A DNA stretch of 64,000 nt from Mytilus galloprovincialis (Eukaryota > Mollusca > Bivalvia > Mytilida > Mytilidae). Shown here one piece after another: positions 12,986-25,061 of this stretch. The notes beneath the pieces are model-generated. The model ran no database searches and had not been told where the DNA came from. It was given only the letters and a program-made list of their open reading frames with translations. Where the stretch lies: the NCBI RefSeq assembly GCF_965363235.1, contig NC_134846.1, positions 32,064,218 through 32,128,217 of the forward strand. Reading direction: 5' to 3'. Position numbers and translations under genes: made by a program. Position 1 is the first letter of the stretch; each line of letters starts with the position of its first letter.

Positions 12986-13284
12986 TTAAAATCTAAATAT
13001 AATCAGAAAAAGATATATTTAAAATTAAAATATATTTTAAGCATGGAAATTGCTGTCGCATGGATGTACTGATTCTTTTTTTTTTTATCAATTTGTTTGA
13101 TTAAATTCTGTTCAACTATACATGGTCACTAGTTCGTTTGAATTGAAGGTTTGTATTTAATTTCACGGAGAACAATAAGTACAATAAACATTCATTTCCG
13201 TCACCAAATTCATCTGTTACAGCAGAAAAAGTTTTCGAAACAAAATGAATAAAGTTGATTTTTTTATATACACGATTAGTCACT

Positions 13285-13790
13285 CGTAGCAAAAGAGGGA
13301 CGAAACATACCGGAGGGACAGTCAAACTCATAAATCAAAAATAAACTGACAACGCCTGGCTAAAAATGGAAGAAGACAAACAGAAAAACAATAGAACACA
13401 TGACACAACATAGAAAACTGAAGAATAAGCAACATGAACCCCACCAAAAACTAGGGGTTATCTCAGGTGCTCCGGAAGGGTGAGCAGATCCTGCTCCACA
13501 ATTGGCACCCGTCATTTTGCTTATGTTATAACAAAGCCGGTAAATAGTCTTATTCGATAGGTCACATTCATGAAAGGCAAGGTGATTATAGTTACGATTT
13601 AAGGAACATATCCGATATCATTTGTGAAACGGTTATTCCATAACGGTCAACCAACTCGTGATGGCGTCCGTAAAATTTACGAAGGGATAATTTCAACTTC
13701 ACCATTTGGAACTCTTGGTTTAATAAGATGTCCCTCGTCTCATATTAAACGATGAACAAAATTGTGTGTACTGCAAGAACATATATTATA
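13285..13790 (+). repeat. Dispersed repeat family B, long copy
   Basis: Begins agcaaaagagggacgaaac, continues through ggagggacagtcaaactcat, ggttatctcaggtgctccgg and cgtgatggcgtccgtaaaat. Shorter copies are at 27248-27480, 32655-32860 and 45425-45625 (minus). It sits in the 5' flank of the intact transporter and is absent from the other copy. Confidence 0.7.
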
Positions 13791-14197
13791 AACTGAATTT
13801 CGAGCGTTTGTCCTTAATGATAACTTGTTAATAAAAATATGGTCACATTGTTATTCTTCTGACCGGCAGTAAATCCCGTGCTAAAGTAGGGCATCCGTTT
13901 GACTGTGCGGGATGTATAAGTAATCAGCCACGTCCAGTTAGATTTGGGACGGTTAAAGATGTACTTTGATGAAATAAAAAAAATAATCTAAAATTGATAC
14001 TCTATGTCAGAAAAGAATAATATTGAAGGAACAAAATGAGCTTAAACACATTGATAGTTTATTTTAAAATATGGAACTCCTTTCTAAGATATATGATTAT
14101 TTTTTAAATGGCGGGAAAAGTTTGTCTCGGAATTGGTATTATTTTGGTCTCAAAAGTAAAACAATCTAGCAACTGCTTATATGTTGGTAATGACCTT

Positions 14198-15276
14198 CAG
14201 GGCCGTAACTACCTATGAGGCAGGCGAGGCAACTGCCTCCCCTGAATTTTCTACACCAAAAATGTTATTAAATGAAATATTAACAATATGTAGTCCTACA
14301 CGAAGAACTTGAATACACATGTTTACAGTGTTAACAGTGATATCATGATATGTGATGTATCTGTCATTTTCCGGATTTTTGATCGAAACGGTGAACCATT
14401 TTAGTATTTGTTTCAGTATTTTGTGTTATGTGGCCTTCCATCTGTTATTCAATATTTCCTATGTTGTACGAGAACGCATAATAAACTTGGCTTTCCACAA
14501 TTTTAAATAAAACTAATCACATTTATTTAGGGGCTCAATTAAGCAGAGGCAGTTCCCTTTGTATTGTGAATCTTTTATGGTATCGGAAATTCGTTACCGG
14601 CTGAATCAGCTGTTGGATATTTTTGTAACGTGTCTAGTCAGACAACTTACGTCTCCCGATCGTACGAGAACATTATGGTAAATGCCTTAGTAGTAAAACA
14701 CTCACATTCGTTGTAGTTCTATACATGTCTGTTCAGCTTTCTACGATATTGAAATTCAAGGTCCTCGATAAAAAAAAAATATCTTGCGTTCTACTGATTA
14801 TCTTGCTTTAGGCCTATATAATTTTTTTTAACTTACCAGTTTGATTTTTAACAAAAATATCTTTAAAAACAGATAATAATCGTTTGCAAAACAAATTGTT
14901 TCCATGTTCAAGTCTTCCTGATGAGTCGTAAAGTAAGGAAATCGAAGGAAAACGGGTAATTTTAAGCCATTTTATTGAGAGAGAGAGAAAATCGGCGGTC
15001 ACAATATATTTAATGTTAATGATTATAGTTCAAAGTACGGCTTTCAAGACACAGCCTTGGCTAACCCCTAACAGCAATCTCAGTTTGTTTTTGCATAAAA
15101 ATTGCTCCCAGGTTCAAGCAATACTGAGGAGTCTTAAGGAAAACAGGTAATTTTTAGCCATTTTATTGTGGAAAAAAATCCGCCGGGGCTGTGCCCCCAA
15201 CCCCCTATCTAAGGGGCCTCAATCGGCGGCCCCAAACCCATGCCTCCCCTGAATTCAACCCCTGGTTACGGCCCTG
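14198..15276. mobile_element. Non-autonomous hAT-like element
   Basis: Ends are CAGGGCCGTAAC and GTTACGGCCCTG, inverted, with flanking direct repeats ACCTT (14193-14197 and 15277-15281). CAGGG...CCCTG termini are usual for hAT transposons. A 5-bp duplication is shorter than the classical 8 but is described for the hAT5 group. The inner edge repeats the words gcctcccctgaatt near both ends. No transposase frame; the interior has two diverged half-copies of a ~100-base block around 14830-15190. Confidence 0.7.
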
Positions 15277-15281
15277 ACCTT

Positions 15282-16438
15282 ATTATGAACCATTGATGTG
15301 TTCTATGAAAAAAGGTAATATAGGGTGAAACACAGTGTTGTAGGGAAAAATGTTTATACAATCCTTAACCTCACCTAAGGACACCCTTAAATCTGATGCC
15401 TCGTCAGGCTCTCTGCACGCTACTGGACTCAAAGCAACCATCAATCAATAAAAGGTAAACATACGGAAAATGCACATATTATACTAGACTTCTAAATACT
15501 AGTATAAAAGGAACTTTGGAATTGAACAACAAGTATAAGACGAAATTTGTAAAGTAGCTAAATAAGGACTTAGGTTACATGTTTTATCAAATTAAATAAT
15601 ATTGTTTTTAAAGTACGGGGGAGAAGTGTGATTGGTAAACGTAAAAGACCATTAAGACACAGAATCAATTTGACTATCTGACAAATGTGAATAATGCAGT
15701 CTCGTAAAAATGGTCGGTATAATAAAGTCAACTACAAATGGTGACAAACAATCATATCTAGTATGATAGATTTCTTTCAATTGGCCCCTTAGGATAATTA
15801 AAAAAAAACATCTAAAACTACACTAAAACATTACTGAAACAAAATGATCAACAACACATGATGGACAGCAATCCTATACCGAGGATAAGAGCTTTATGTT
15901 AAACGATTTTATGAGAAATAACGGTCGGACGGATGATTAAAGGCTAATAATGGAGCCAGTAGAAAAAAGGGGGGTAGTATGATGTATATTCTAATTAAAA
16001 TGTCTTGTACTTAAAATTTGAACAGATTTTAATTGCTGGCAAATCTCTTTCTTGATTTATACACAAGGTAAATAATTGATGTCTTTGCCAGATTCTTTTT
16101 ATTCATATTACCCTATAGCTTTGTTCTTTAATGCAGAGTTGGTAAGAAATCTGGAAAAAAAACATCACCGTCTTAAACTTGCATTGAGGTGAAAGGTTTT
16201 GCTTTGTGTTGAAGGCCTAATTGGGACTTTGAGATTAAGAACAGTAATAACATGGCTATTTCTTTAATATATTTATCAATATAAATGAAACATTTAGTAT
16301 TTACACAAAGAGTTTACAATAAATGTTGGTACAATAAAAGCTGTCAAAACTTATGCTGATGAATGTTTAATATTTATAAATTAAATAAGAGCTAGATCTC
16401 AAGATGTTATTAAAGTCATATCATACTTCAAAATCGTT
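15282..16438. other. AT-rich intergenic stretch
   Basis: Nothing recognisable beyond short low-complexity runs and a degenerate fragment of family A near 16210. Confidence 0.55.
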
Positions 16439-16442
16439 TTAA

Positions 16443-17281
16443 GGTGGTATGGGTGTCTTCCTCAATCTTGGATTGTAATAAAACAGAGAACCAAAGGTCC
16501 ATATTTTGTATCAAGTTAGCAAAATGTGATATTTAATGTGAATTTGCATTTAAAACAACCAATTCATAAGAATATAACTTACAAATATTAATATTTTTGC
16601 AAATGCTGATTAGTTTTGTTTTTTTTTTTTAATTTTTTTTTTAATTGGCATTTCAAGGGGAGGTAACTCTAAAACTGCATTTTCTGAAGGATTCTACATA
16701 AAATTTTCCTATTTTGTATTTTAGCCGGAAAAAACGTACGGTGACCCTATCTTTTCGTTTGATATGCTCAAAGCATTGTCTGAAAGCTATCTTTTCCTGA
16801 AGTATTTAACAATTCTATCATTTTGTTTAGTTTCTAATCACAAAATGGTGTTTTTCCCTGTATAATCCATACAAAATGAGTCATTTTGTCACGTCCTGTA
16901 GCTTGAGAAAATGCGTGGTGACCTATCATTATGCCCCACATTTTTTTTACCCCAATTTCACGGTCCACTTAACATAGAAAATGAAAGTGGGAGTTTCAGG
17001 TTAAAGTTTTTGGTCAAGGTAGTTTTTGATAAAATTGAAGTCAAATCAACTTGAAACTTAGTACACATGTTCCCTATAGTATAATCTTTCTAATTTTAAT
17101 GCCAAATTAGATTTTTACCCTATTTCACGGTCCATGGAACATGGAAAATGATTGAGTGGGGCATCCGTGTACTTTGGACACATTCTTGTTTTTATTACAT
17201 TTTTCAACATATATCAATAGATACTACGTTTTGGCAAAGTATGAACAAATTATCATTTTTATTTTAGACTCCCATACCGCC
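16443..17281. mobile_element. TTAA-flanked MITE, 839 bp
   Basis: Inverted ends GGTGGTATGGGTGTCT and (read inward from the right) GGCGGTATGGGAGTCT, each flanked by TTAA (16439-16442 and 17282-17285). TTAA duplication is typical of Kolobok and piggyBac transposons; with G-rich ends I favour Kolobok-like. A different element (16925-17200) is nested within it. Confidence 0.75.
16925..17200 (+). mobile_element. ATGCCCC-type MITE, copy 1 (nested)
   Basis: Starts atcattatgccccacatt and ends ggggcatccgtgtacttt followed by ggacacattcttgttt. Inside are ttcaggttaaagtttttggt and caacttgaaacttagtaca. The same blocks in the same order occur at 39795-40085. The outer ATGCCCC / GGGGCAT words are inverted. 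It interrupts the TTAA element. Confidence 0.7.
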
Positions 17282-17529
17282 TTAAGTTAAAAATATGTTT
17301 TATATTTTTTAATGGTTAAATTTTCACTATAAAAACGCGTATATAGATTTTCTATCAAACGAAAATCGTATTTAATCTAAGTCTTCAGAAATGAACTGCT
17401 ATTGAATGATTTTCTTCTCGTAATCTAATACGTCGACAGCTTTTTGGTATACATTGATCTAAACAATGACGTGCATGTCTCGTTAAAAATTCGGAAACAA
17501 CGCAGCCCAATGGGTTTAAAATAAAACAA

Positions 17530-19013
17530 CCAGATGCTCCACAGGGCGCAGCTTTATACGACCGCAAAGTTCGAACCCTGAAAATTGGGGCAAGTATGGA
17601 CACAACATTCAAGCTTGATACAGCTCTGAATTTGAATTGTGATTAAATAGTTGACACGACACAGGTTTCTGACACATAATGAATGTGGTCTGAGAAATTA
17701 AACTTAAAAACTTTAAATTTTAAATTGGACATTACCTATTATGGTCCAATATCCAAAATCTAAATACATGGTTAGATTCAGCATATAAAACAACTGCACG
17801 AATTCAATTTTTGATGAAATCAAATAAAGTTCAATTTTGGACACTTTAAACCTCAATGTGGACCAATCTGATAACGGGGCCCAAACATTAAAAATCTAAA
17901 TACATGCATGGTTAGATTAAACCTATATCAAAGAACCCCATATATACAATTTTTGTTGAAATCAAACAAAGTTTAATTTTGGACCGTAATTTGGACCAAC
18001 TTGAAAACTGGGCCGATAATCAAAAATCTAAACACAGGTTTAGATTCAGCTTATTAAAGAACCCCAAGGATTCAATTTTTGTTGATATCAAACAAGTTTA
18101 ATTTTGGACCACGATTTGGACCAACTTGAAAACTGGGCCCATAATTAAAATTATAAGTACATGTTAAGATTCAGCATATCAAAGAACCCCAAGGATTCAA
18201 TTTTTGTTGAAATCAAACAAAGTTTAATTTTGGACCACGATTTGGACCAACTTGAAAACTGGGCCCATAATAAAAAGTCTAATTACATGTTTAGTTTCAG
18301 CATATCAAAAAATCCCAAGAATTCTATTTTTGTTGAAATCAAACACAGTTAATTTTGGACCCCAATTTGGACCAACTTGAAAACTGGGCCAATAATCAAA
18401 AATCTAAGTACATGTTTAGATTCAGCATATCAAAGAACCCCAAGAATTCAATTATTTTTAAAATCAAACTTAGTTTAATTGTGGACCCTTTGCACCTTAA
18501 TGTAGACTAATTTGAAAATGGGACCAACAATTAAGAATCTACATACACAGTTAGATTTGGCATATCACAGAACCCCAATTATTCAATTTTTGATGAATTC
18601 AAACAAAGTTTAATTTTGGACCCTTTGGGCCCCTTATTCCTAAACTGTTGGGACCAAATCTCCGAAAATCAATCCCAACCTTCCTTTTATGGTCATAAAC
18701 CTTGTGTTTAAATTTCATAGATTTCTATTTACTTATACTTAAGTTATGGTGTGGAAACCAAGAAAAATGCTTATTTGGGCCCTTTTTGGCCCCTAATTCC
18801 CAAACTGTTTGGACCAAAACTACCAAAATCAATCCCAACCTTACTTTTATGGTCATAAACCTTGTGTTTGAATTTCATAAATTTCTATTCACTTATACTA
18901 AAGTTATAGTGCGAAAACCAAAAGTCTTCGGACGCCGCAGACGACGACGACGACGCCAACGTGATACCAATATACGACCAAAAAATTTTCAATGTTTGCG
19001 GTCGTATAAAAAC
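17530..19013. mobile_element. TIR element with internal tandem repeats
   Basis: The 14-bp words tttatacgaccgca (17553-17566) and tgcggtcgtataaa (18997-19010) are perfect inverted repeats. Between them are about six imperfect ~115-bp units (core catatcaaagaaccccaag... gaccaacttgaaaactggg) and two ~130-bp units (core ttatggtcataaaccttgtg). The right end carries a run of CGACGACGACG. The 169-codon frame at 18702-19211 only reflects these repeats. No transposase. I recognise the block order as a very abundant mussel repeat. Confidence 0.75.
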
Positions 19014-19835
19014 CCAATAAAACCACCAAACAATAGTATAAACTCATTGGAAACACGACTACTCTGTGTAATATATGTCCTTGGGAGGGTAGGAAATTTT
19101 GTACAGCTTACCAGGCTATCATCCTCGAATCATAAAAACCGATACATTCAATTATATTGGCGAAAAAAGGAAAATAATTTAGAAATCGAAATTGTAATAA
19201 ATAATTTCTAAAAGCTTTTACATAACCCCAAATTCATTTACAGCACCCTTGATAACCAATATTTGGACGGCGGTTAACATTACCCATGCATGCCTACCTG
19301 CCAAGTATTGGGTCAAATATACAATAAAAAAAACCCCTCTTTTTTTAAGAGATTTCACCTAAAAAAATCAAGACTTCGGTTAATTTCTACATGTTTTCAT
19401 GTACGTGTTATCATGTAGTTTCCTATATTCACAGCGGTCACTGGGCTCTCGGGGGCGGATCGGGAAATTTCTAAAATGGGTTCCAATCCAGAATAAAAAG
19501 GAGGGTCCAACCATATGACCCCTATTTACAAGCATTGATCGTAAAAACAAAGAGTGGGGATCCGCAACTGGTTTTCTATGTATATATATCATTGCTGGTG
19601 ATCCGATGGATAAATCTGTTGTAGAGTTGTCACTGACTCAGACGTACTTATTCATATAATTATTTTCTATGACTGTCTCTTGCATCAATGTGTAGGATCC
19701 TTTACTATAGATAATTGAGCTGATCTGTAACAATAACATCTCCATGCCTTATATATCATGTACTGTAGTACGCCGCTAGATTTAAACTGACGAGGAAAGG
19801 TAACACACGGCCACTGAAAGCTTTATTATATGTGA
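19014..19835. other. Intergenic stretch with a worn GGATCC MITE
   Basis: No gene. A degenerate member of the GGATCC MITE family lies at about 19450-19575 (ggcggatcgg at the left, ggatccgcaactgg at the right, with AAGGAGGGTCC in the middle). Confidence 0.5.
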
Positions 19836-20000
19836 AGCCCAGGTGGTCGTGTGGTCTAGCGGGACGGCTGCAGTGCAGGCGATTTGGTGTCACGATATCT
19901 CAGTAGCATGGGTTCGAATCCCGGCGAGGGAAGAACAAAAATTTGCGAAAGCAAATTTTACAGATCTAACATTGTTGGGTTGATGTTTAAGACGAGTTAT
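19836..20000 (+). mobile_element. tRNA-derived SINE, copy 2
   Basis: Same unit as 2022-2185 in the opposite orientation: AGCCCAGGTGGTCGTGTGG, A-box-like TGGTCTAGCGG, B-box GGTTCGAATCCC, the AATTTGCGAAAGCAAATT palindrome, then GACGAGTTAT and a TA tail to about 20020. Confidence 0.8.
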
Positions 20001-21199
20001 ATAGTTATATATATATATATACATCAGTGATCGCTGTGGATTGTATACTTGGAATTTATAGTAAATAGCAAGTAACATGAGTAATTTTAAGTATATTTAT
20101 GTTCATTTAATATAAAAAACGCAAAAAATATTTGAAATCAATATAAAACCCCCAAAAACTGGATTTTTGAAAAAAAAAGGGTGTGTGGGGTGTGGTAAAC
20201 AATTTGTCCTGTCAGCCAAGTACCTTCGCTCGCTGGATTAGATAAATCAGTGATTAAACACAGCCACACACATACTGTAAATGTTAAGTGCAATAAATAT
20301 TGATTTGATTTGATCTGATTTATATGAAAGTTTGATCAATGGACGCAAGAAAATCTGAAAGCGTTTTTTTTTTTTTTAAATCTGATCTACCAAAAACGGA
20401 CATGAACTTTGATCTTTTCACCCCAATATAAATATGCGTTTAATTTCTATTGACAATGTATGCCTGACATGAGGATTTAATATTAATTAAAGTTCCTATT
20501 CATCCTGAAAGGATTTGTTACGGACGGACAAACGGACGCACAGGTAAATCGATATATACATGGTATATAAATAGTAATCAATGTGGAGCTTTCTCACTAT
20601 TCTAACAAAACTCTAATAAAAAGGCAGGTGAAACGGTACACAACAAAAAAGTGATGACGTTGCTTAAGATAGTTTTATTTAACTAATAGAGACTATACTG
20701 GTTACTTCATTTTTACCCAGCTCATCAAACATGCAAGAAAGTACAATAAAAATTTATTACAAGAAAGTTGATAAAAATTGGAATATTTACCTGATCATCC
20801 GACTACAATTTCCACATGGTTGCTTTTTTACGGTTTACATATTTATAACACAACTACACGATGTGTACTTAACATCGCTTGAAAACCGTTTGAAGAATGT
20901 GTATATATATATCACTGTTAGTTGTGTGTTATCGATTCAAAGCTCTAGAGAGCAAAACATTATGTTTTATACATGTTATATGGACTAAACTTTAAAATAA
21001 AATAAATTCGAAAGCAAACATTACAATTTATTGTTGAGGGTCGACATGGAAAAATTTATAAATTATCCTTAGATTTAATTCTTTTTATTTAATTGATTCT
21101 GTATCAAATTTATCACAAACTAACTGATCCTAACTTACTTGGTGTGTGAAAGATGGCTTTGTCATTGTAGATTTTAATGTAGTATATAGATTTAGGCTC
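20001..21199. other. AT-rich intergenic stretch
   Basis: No gene. Around 20230-20330 is a fragment ending aataaatattgatttgattt with repeated TTGAT, a tail style seen on some mollusc retroposons. Too little remains to classify. Confidence 0.5.
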
Positions 21200-21351
21200 C
21201 TAGCCACCAGCCATTTTGAAAAGGGGGATTCCCAACACAGGATTAAAAAAAGGGAGATCCAACTTTAAGTCCCACATCAAAGTCAAATGCATTGATCAAC
21301 CCTAAAAAAGAAGGGGTTCCAACCCCTGAACCCCTTCTGGATCCGCCACTG
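21200..21351. mobile_element. GGATCC MITE, copy
   Basis: Right end ctggatccgccactg is the family terminus. The left end is worn. The interior has ggggttccaacccc, as in the copy at 28811-28967. Confidence 0.65.
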
Positions 21352-21631
21352 CTAGCTGCCTCAAGTATACCACAATGTATAAAGTTAAACATTAGAACTA
21401 GAGACATTACAGGTTTGCCTTTTATGATTTCAAATAATATACTTCAAGTTTATCATATGTGAGTGTGATCTGTTACAATATGTTACTTGCAATGTTATCT
21501 TTAATATACAGTGGCAATAAGGGAGCTACCATTTAATTTTCTGGTGTAAAAAAGGAATATGGGGGGGGGGGGGATAATGAAGAACTTTCAATTTCTGATT
21601 TGAAAAGCCTTTTAGGGGCGAGCTAGTATTC

Positions 21632-22535
21632 TGATGTTTTAATACAACTCCATATGGAATAGTCATTACTTAATGATATTTCGATATAACACGATATGGA
21701 TTCGTATTGACTTGATATAGTTTTGTCATTACTCAATATGGTTTTGTCATTACTCGATGTGGTTTTAACATTACTTGATGTGTATGTGATTTTACGTAAT
21801 GTAGTTGTTTCATTACATGATTTCGTAATGATGATTTGTCTATTCTTTATATGGTTTTAACATTACGTAAACGATTTTACACTACTTGATGTGTTTAATT
21901 TGTTTCATTATTTTATGTGGTCTTATCATTCTTTGATGTGGTCCTGTCATTCTTTGATGTGGTTATCCCATTACTTGATGAGGTAAAACCACGTGACCAA
22001 TTCGGAAAAATCTGTTCTATTTTGAGATAGATTTCCATGTTGTATATGCCTTAAATACGTGTGGCCATCCATTTAAATAGTGTTCAAATTAAAGTTTGGG
22101 TTACTGTTTGAGTTAAACTTTGAGCTAGTTTTAGAATTCAAGTCATGCTTAGAATTAAAGTTCTAGTTAGCATTGAGTTTCGAGTTGGACTTCGAGTTTG
22201 AGTCATATTTAAACTGTTAAAGGCAGAATTCTAGTTACAACTTTGAATTTGAGTCACTTCTTGAGGTAGAGGTTGAGTAAGATTCGAATTTAAGTCTCAT
22301 TTAGATTAATTAAGATTACGAGTTGAAATTCGAGCTATTTTATATGTCTATTTGAGTTTGTAATTAAATTTTCTATCGCAGAACAAGGGCTTTTGCTCGG
22401 GCTTCAGAAAAGAGGGCTCCGGGATATGCGTACTAAATAAACAATGTTGCAGTATACAAAACGCAACATAAAGTTAGATGTGGTTTGATTACCAATTAGA
22501 CAACCAGAGTTTAAAAGCAGTGGATGTAAGAAACG
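21632..22535 (+). repeat. Foldback element 1, left inverted arm
   Basis: Pairs with 28350-29429. Outer ~450 bases are the ~20-bp CATTACTTGATGTGGTTTT-type units, and 22090-22350 is GAGTT-rich. It lacks the MITE present in the right arm and so preserves its empty site (gttactgtttgagtt context near 22095). Confidence 0.85.
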
Positions 22536-23264
22536 AAAAAAACTAACGGTCTATTTTACAAAAAAAAAAAAAAAAAAAAACAAAAAAACAAATATGACAC
22601 ATGTATACAACGACAACAATTGAACTTCCTGCTCCTGGCTTGGGGCAGGTACATAAGGGAACAGTCATTATTTACCAGCTGGAGGGTTGGGTAATTTATT
22701 TTTTTTGGGGGGGGGGGGGGGTCAAAATATTTTTGATGATCATATTGGGGGGGGGGGGGGGGTCAAAAACATGTTCCAATATTAAATTGGGGGGGGGGGG
22801 GGTCAATTTTTTTCAAACAGTATTTTCAACAACTACAACATTTTATGTTCTCCTTTCTTGACACTTTGGAATTCCTTTTTATATTTGTTATCTTGGTTCA
22901 TATATACACGCTTCGAATTCTAATATTAAATAGGTGCAGATGTCGAGATAATGGGATTTATAGCATCAATGACTAGCACAAGTGGATATACCACATGGGA
23001 AGTTAAATATATACTAGAACACACCCGCGAAATCGCGGGCATTCAGAGTGTATTTGAGAGGATGTAAAGTGTTGTAGGCAGAATTTTGTAAAAGATTTAT
23101 AATGACTTCAGAATTTCAGGAAAAGTATCAAAAGTCAAAGGTACTTGGGGACAGGAAAATGTTTTTTTATTAACCCTCCTCCTTTATTTCCAAAATTCCT
23201 ATTTTTTGTTTTCTATTAATGTCATTATTAACATACATTTAGTGTACATGTATTATGAACATTC

Positions 23265-23522
23265 CAGTCAGGAGCCTGTAATTCAGTGGTTCAGTAATAT
23301 TTGTTTTTCGTTCATTTTTTGTACATAAATAAGGCTGTTAATTTTCTCATTTGAATTGTTTTACATTGTCATTTCGGGGCCTTTTATATCAGACTATGCA
23401 GTATCGGCTTTTGCTTATTGTTGAAGGCCGTAAGGTGACCTTTAAATGTTAATTTGTGTCATTTTGGTCTCTTATGGAGAGCTGTCTCATTGGCATTCAT
23501 AATACCAGATCTTGTTTTTTTG
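23265..23522 (+). repeat. Dispersed repeat family A copy
   Basis: Blocks agtcaggagcctgtaattca, ttgaattgttttacattgtc, ttgttgaaggccgtaaggtg and gctgtctcattggcattc. A near-complete second copy is at 59080-59340. Here it lies between two ~200-base direct repeats of other sequence (23085-23262 and 23522-23705). Confidence 0.75.
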
Positions 23523-23726
23523 TAAAACATTTAGCGACTTGAGAATTTCAGAAAAGGTATCAAAAATCATAGGTAATTTGGGACAGGATAATTGTTTTTC
23601 TAGCCCGGCTCCTCCTTCTTCCACAAAAATTTTTTGTTTGTTTGTTCTCTATTAATTTTAATGACACATGAATAATTTTAGCGCTTATCTGTATATTATG
23701 AACATTCATTAAAGGGGGATCGGGGC

Positions 23727-23874
23727 AGAAGCGGATTTAGGAAGCCCGCCCCCCCCCCCTTTCTGAAAAATAATTGGTTGCTTATATAGGGAATCACTGA
23801 AGCATGACCGGAGCGGACCCCTTCTTAGGCAGTCAACGGGCCCCTGCGTATGAACATTTCTGGATCCGCCACTT
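23727..23874. mobile_element. GGATCC MITE, copy
   Basis: Right end tctggatccgccactt, left end agaagcggatttagg. The middle reads (inverted) as the tatagggaatcactgaagca type shared with copies at 34517, 37047 and 42115. Confidence 0.65.
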
Positions 23875-24165
23875 CGGAGGGGCCCTGATCCCAACATCCC
23901 GGGCTTAAAAACATGAAATCCAGAGGTTCTGAATTTATTATACAAATTAAATATCTCGACATCCCGAAATTCGAAAAAAGAAATCCCGGATCCCGAAATG
24001 GTCAATCCTGAAATTTCGATCTTAAAAACACCCGCTCCAGACGTCCTGAAAGTGTATTTTCTTTTTACAGTCAATTCTCAGTTTAATAATTGATCCACAG
24101 CGGTCATTGATATATTATTCAGACCCTCCCTTTTAAATAAACCCTGTGACTGCCGTGGATAGTAA

Positions 24166-24560
24166 ACTTGAAAATGATATCAGACAGAAAATACACTTTA
24201 TTCGTAGTATATGTATTTGTTTCAAAGTAAAAAGAAAAACGCAAACCGGAGGTCTAATCTGACTTAAATTTCGTCCAATGACGGATATAAGACAGAAAAT
24301 ACACTGTATTCGTAGTATTAATGTATGTTCAAAGTATACAGAAAAACGCAAACTTGAAAATGATATCAGACAGAAAATACACTTTATTCGTAGTATATGT
24401 ATTTGTTTCAAAGTAAAAAGAAAACGCAAACCGGAGGTCTAATCTGACTTAAATTTCGTCCAAAGACGGATATAAGACAGAAAATACACTGTATTCGTAG
24501 TATTAATGTCTGTTCAAAGTATACAGAAAAACGCAAACCGGAAGTCTAATCTGACTTAAA
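24166..24560. repeat. Higher-order tandem repeat, 186-bp period
   Basis: A 186-bp unit starting acttgaaaatgatatcagac (24166, 24352) is repeated twice plus part of a third. Each unit is two diverged ~92-bp halves sharing cagaaaatacact, attcgtagtat and cagaaaaacgcaaa. Confidence 0.85.
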
Positions 24561-25061
24561 ATTTCACCCAATGACGGAAACATATCCGGACGTCTTTTTT
24601 CTCGTTTTTCACCCAAAATAACTCAATCTGAATAATCATATGAATGGATGACAAATGCGATTATGCACTGAACCCATAGGACACAGAGGCATGATGATTA
24701 ATTTATTGTGGAAAGAAGAGAAGCGACACCCAAAATGAGGTCTTCTCGTTTAATAGTATAGATAAAATTGGTTTGACAAATATCTGATTTATTTATGACT
24801 GTGGTTTAAACTGCATCAAAAATAAATACTGACATCTGATTAGTATCAGATATTAAAGTGTGATACAACCAAGCCATAATCTTTGCCAAATACTACATTT
24901 AATCTGAATGTCTCACCCTTTTAATACATAATAGAGCATGAAATAGTGACCTATTCCAGCTGCCCATTCCTACAAATCAATTACATAGTAAGTGGCCTCT
25001 TTGGGAGATAATATTGACTTTTAGCAATTTGTTTATCAATACAGTCTTATTTTAATTAAAG

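Larger units (their letters stand above)
10735..13915 (-). repeat. Tandem gene-duplication unit, copy 2
   Basis: Counterpart of 286-4640. The 3' flank contains a CT-rich microsatellite (near 10890). The 5' flank is interrupted by a dispersed repeat (13285-13790) that copy 1 lacks, so that insertion is younger than the duplication. Confidence 0.75.

Noticed and set aside
18702-19211. 169-codon plus-strand frame with an Arg-rich run
   Set aside because: It is read through the tandem units and the CGACGA run of a dispersed repeat; no start context, domain or splice pattern.
24133-24429. 98-codon minus-strand frame with repeated FLFTLKQIHILRIK
   Set aside because: It is a translation of the 186-bp tandem repeat.
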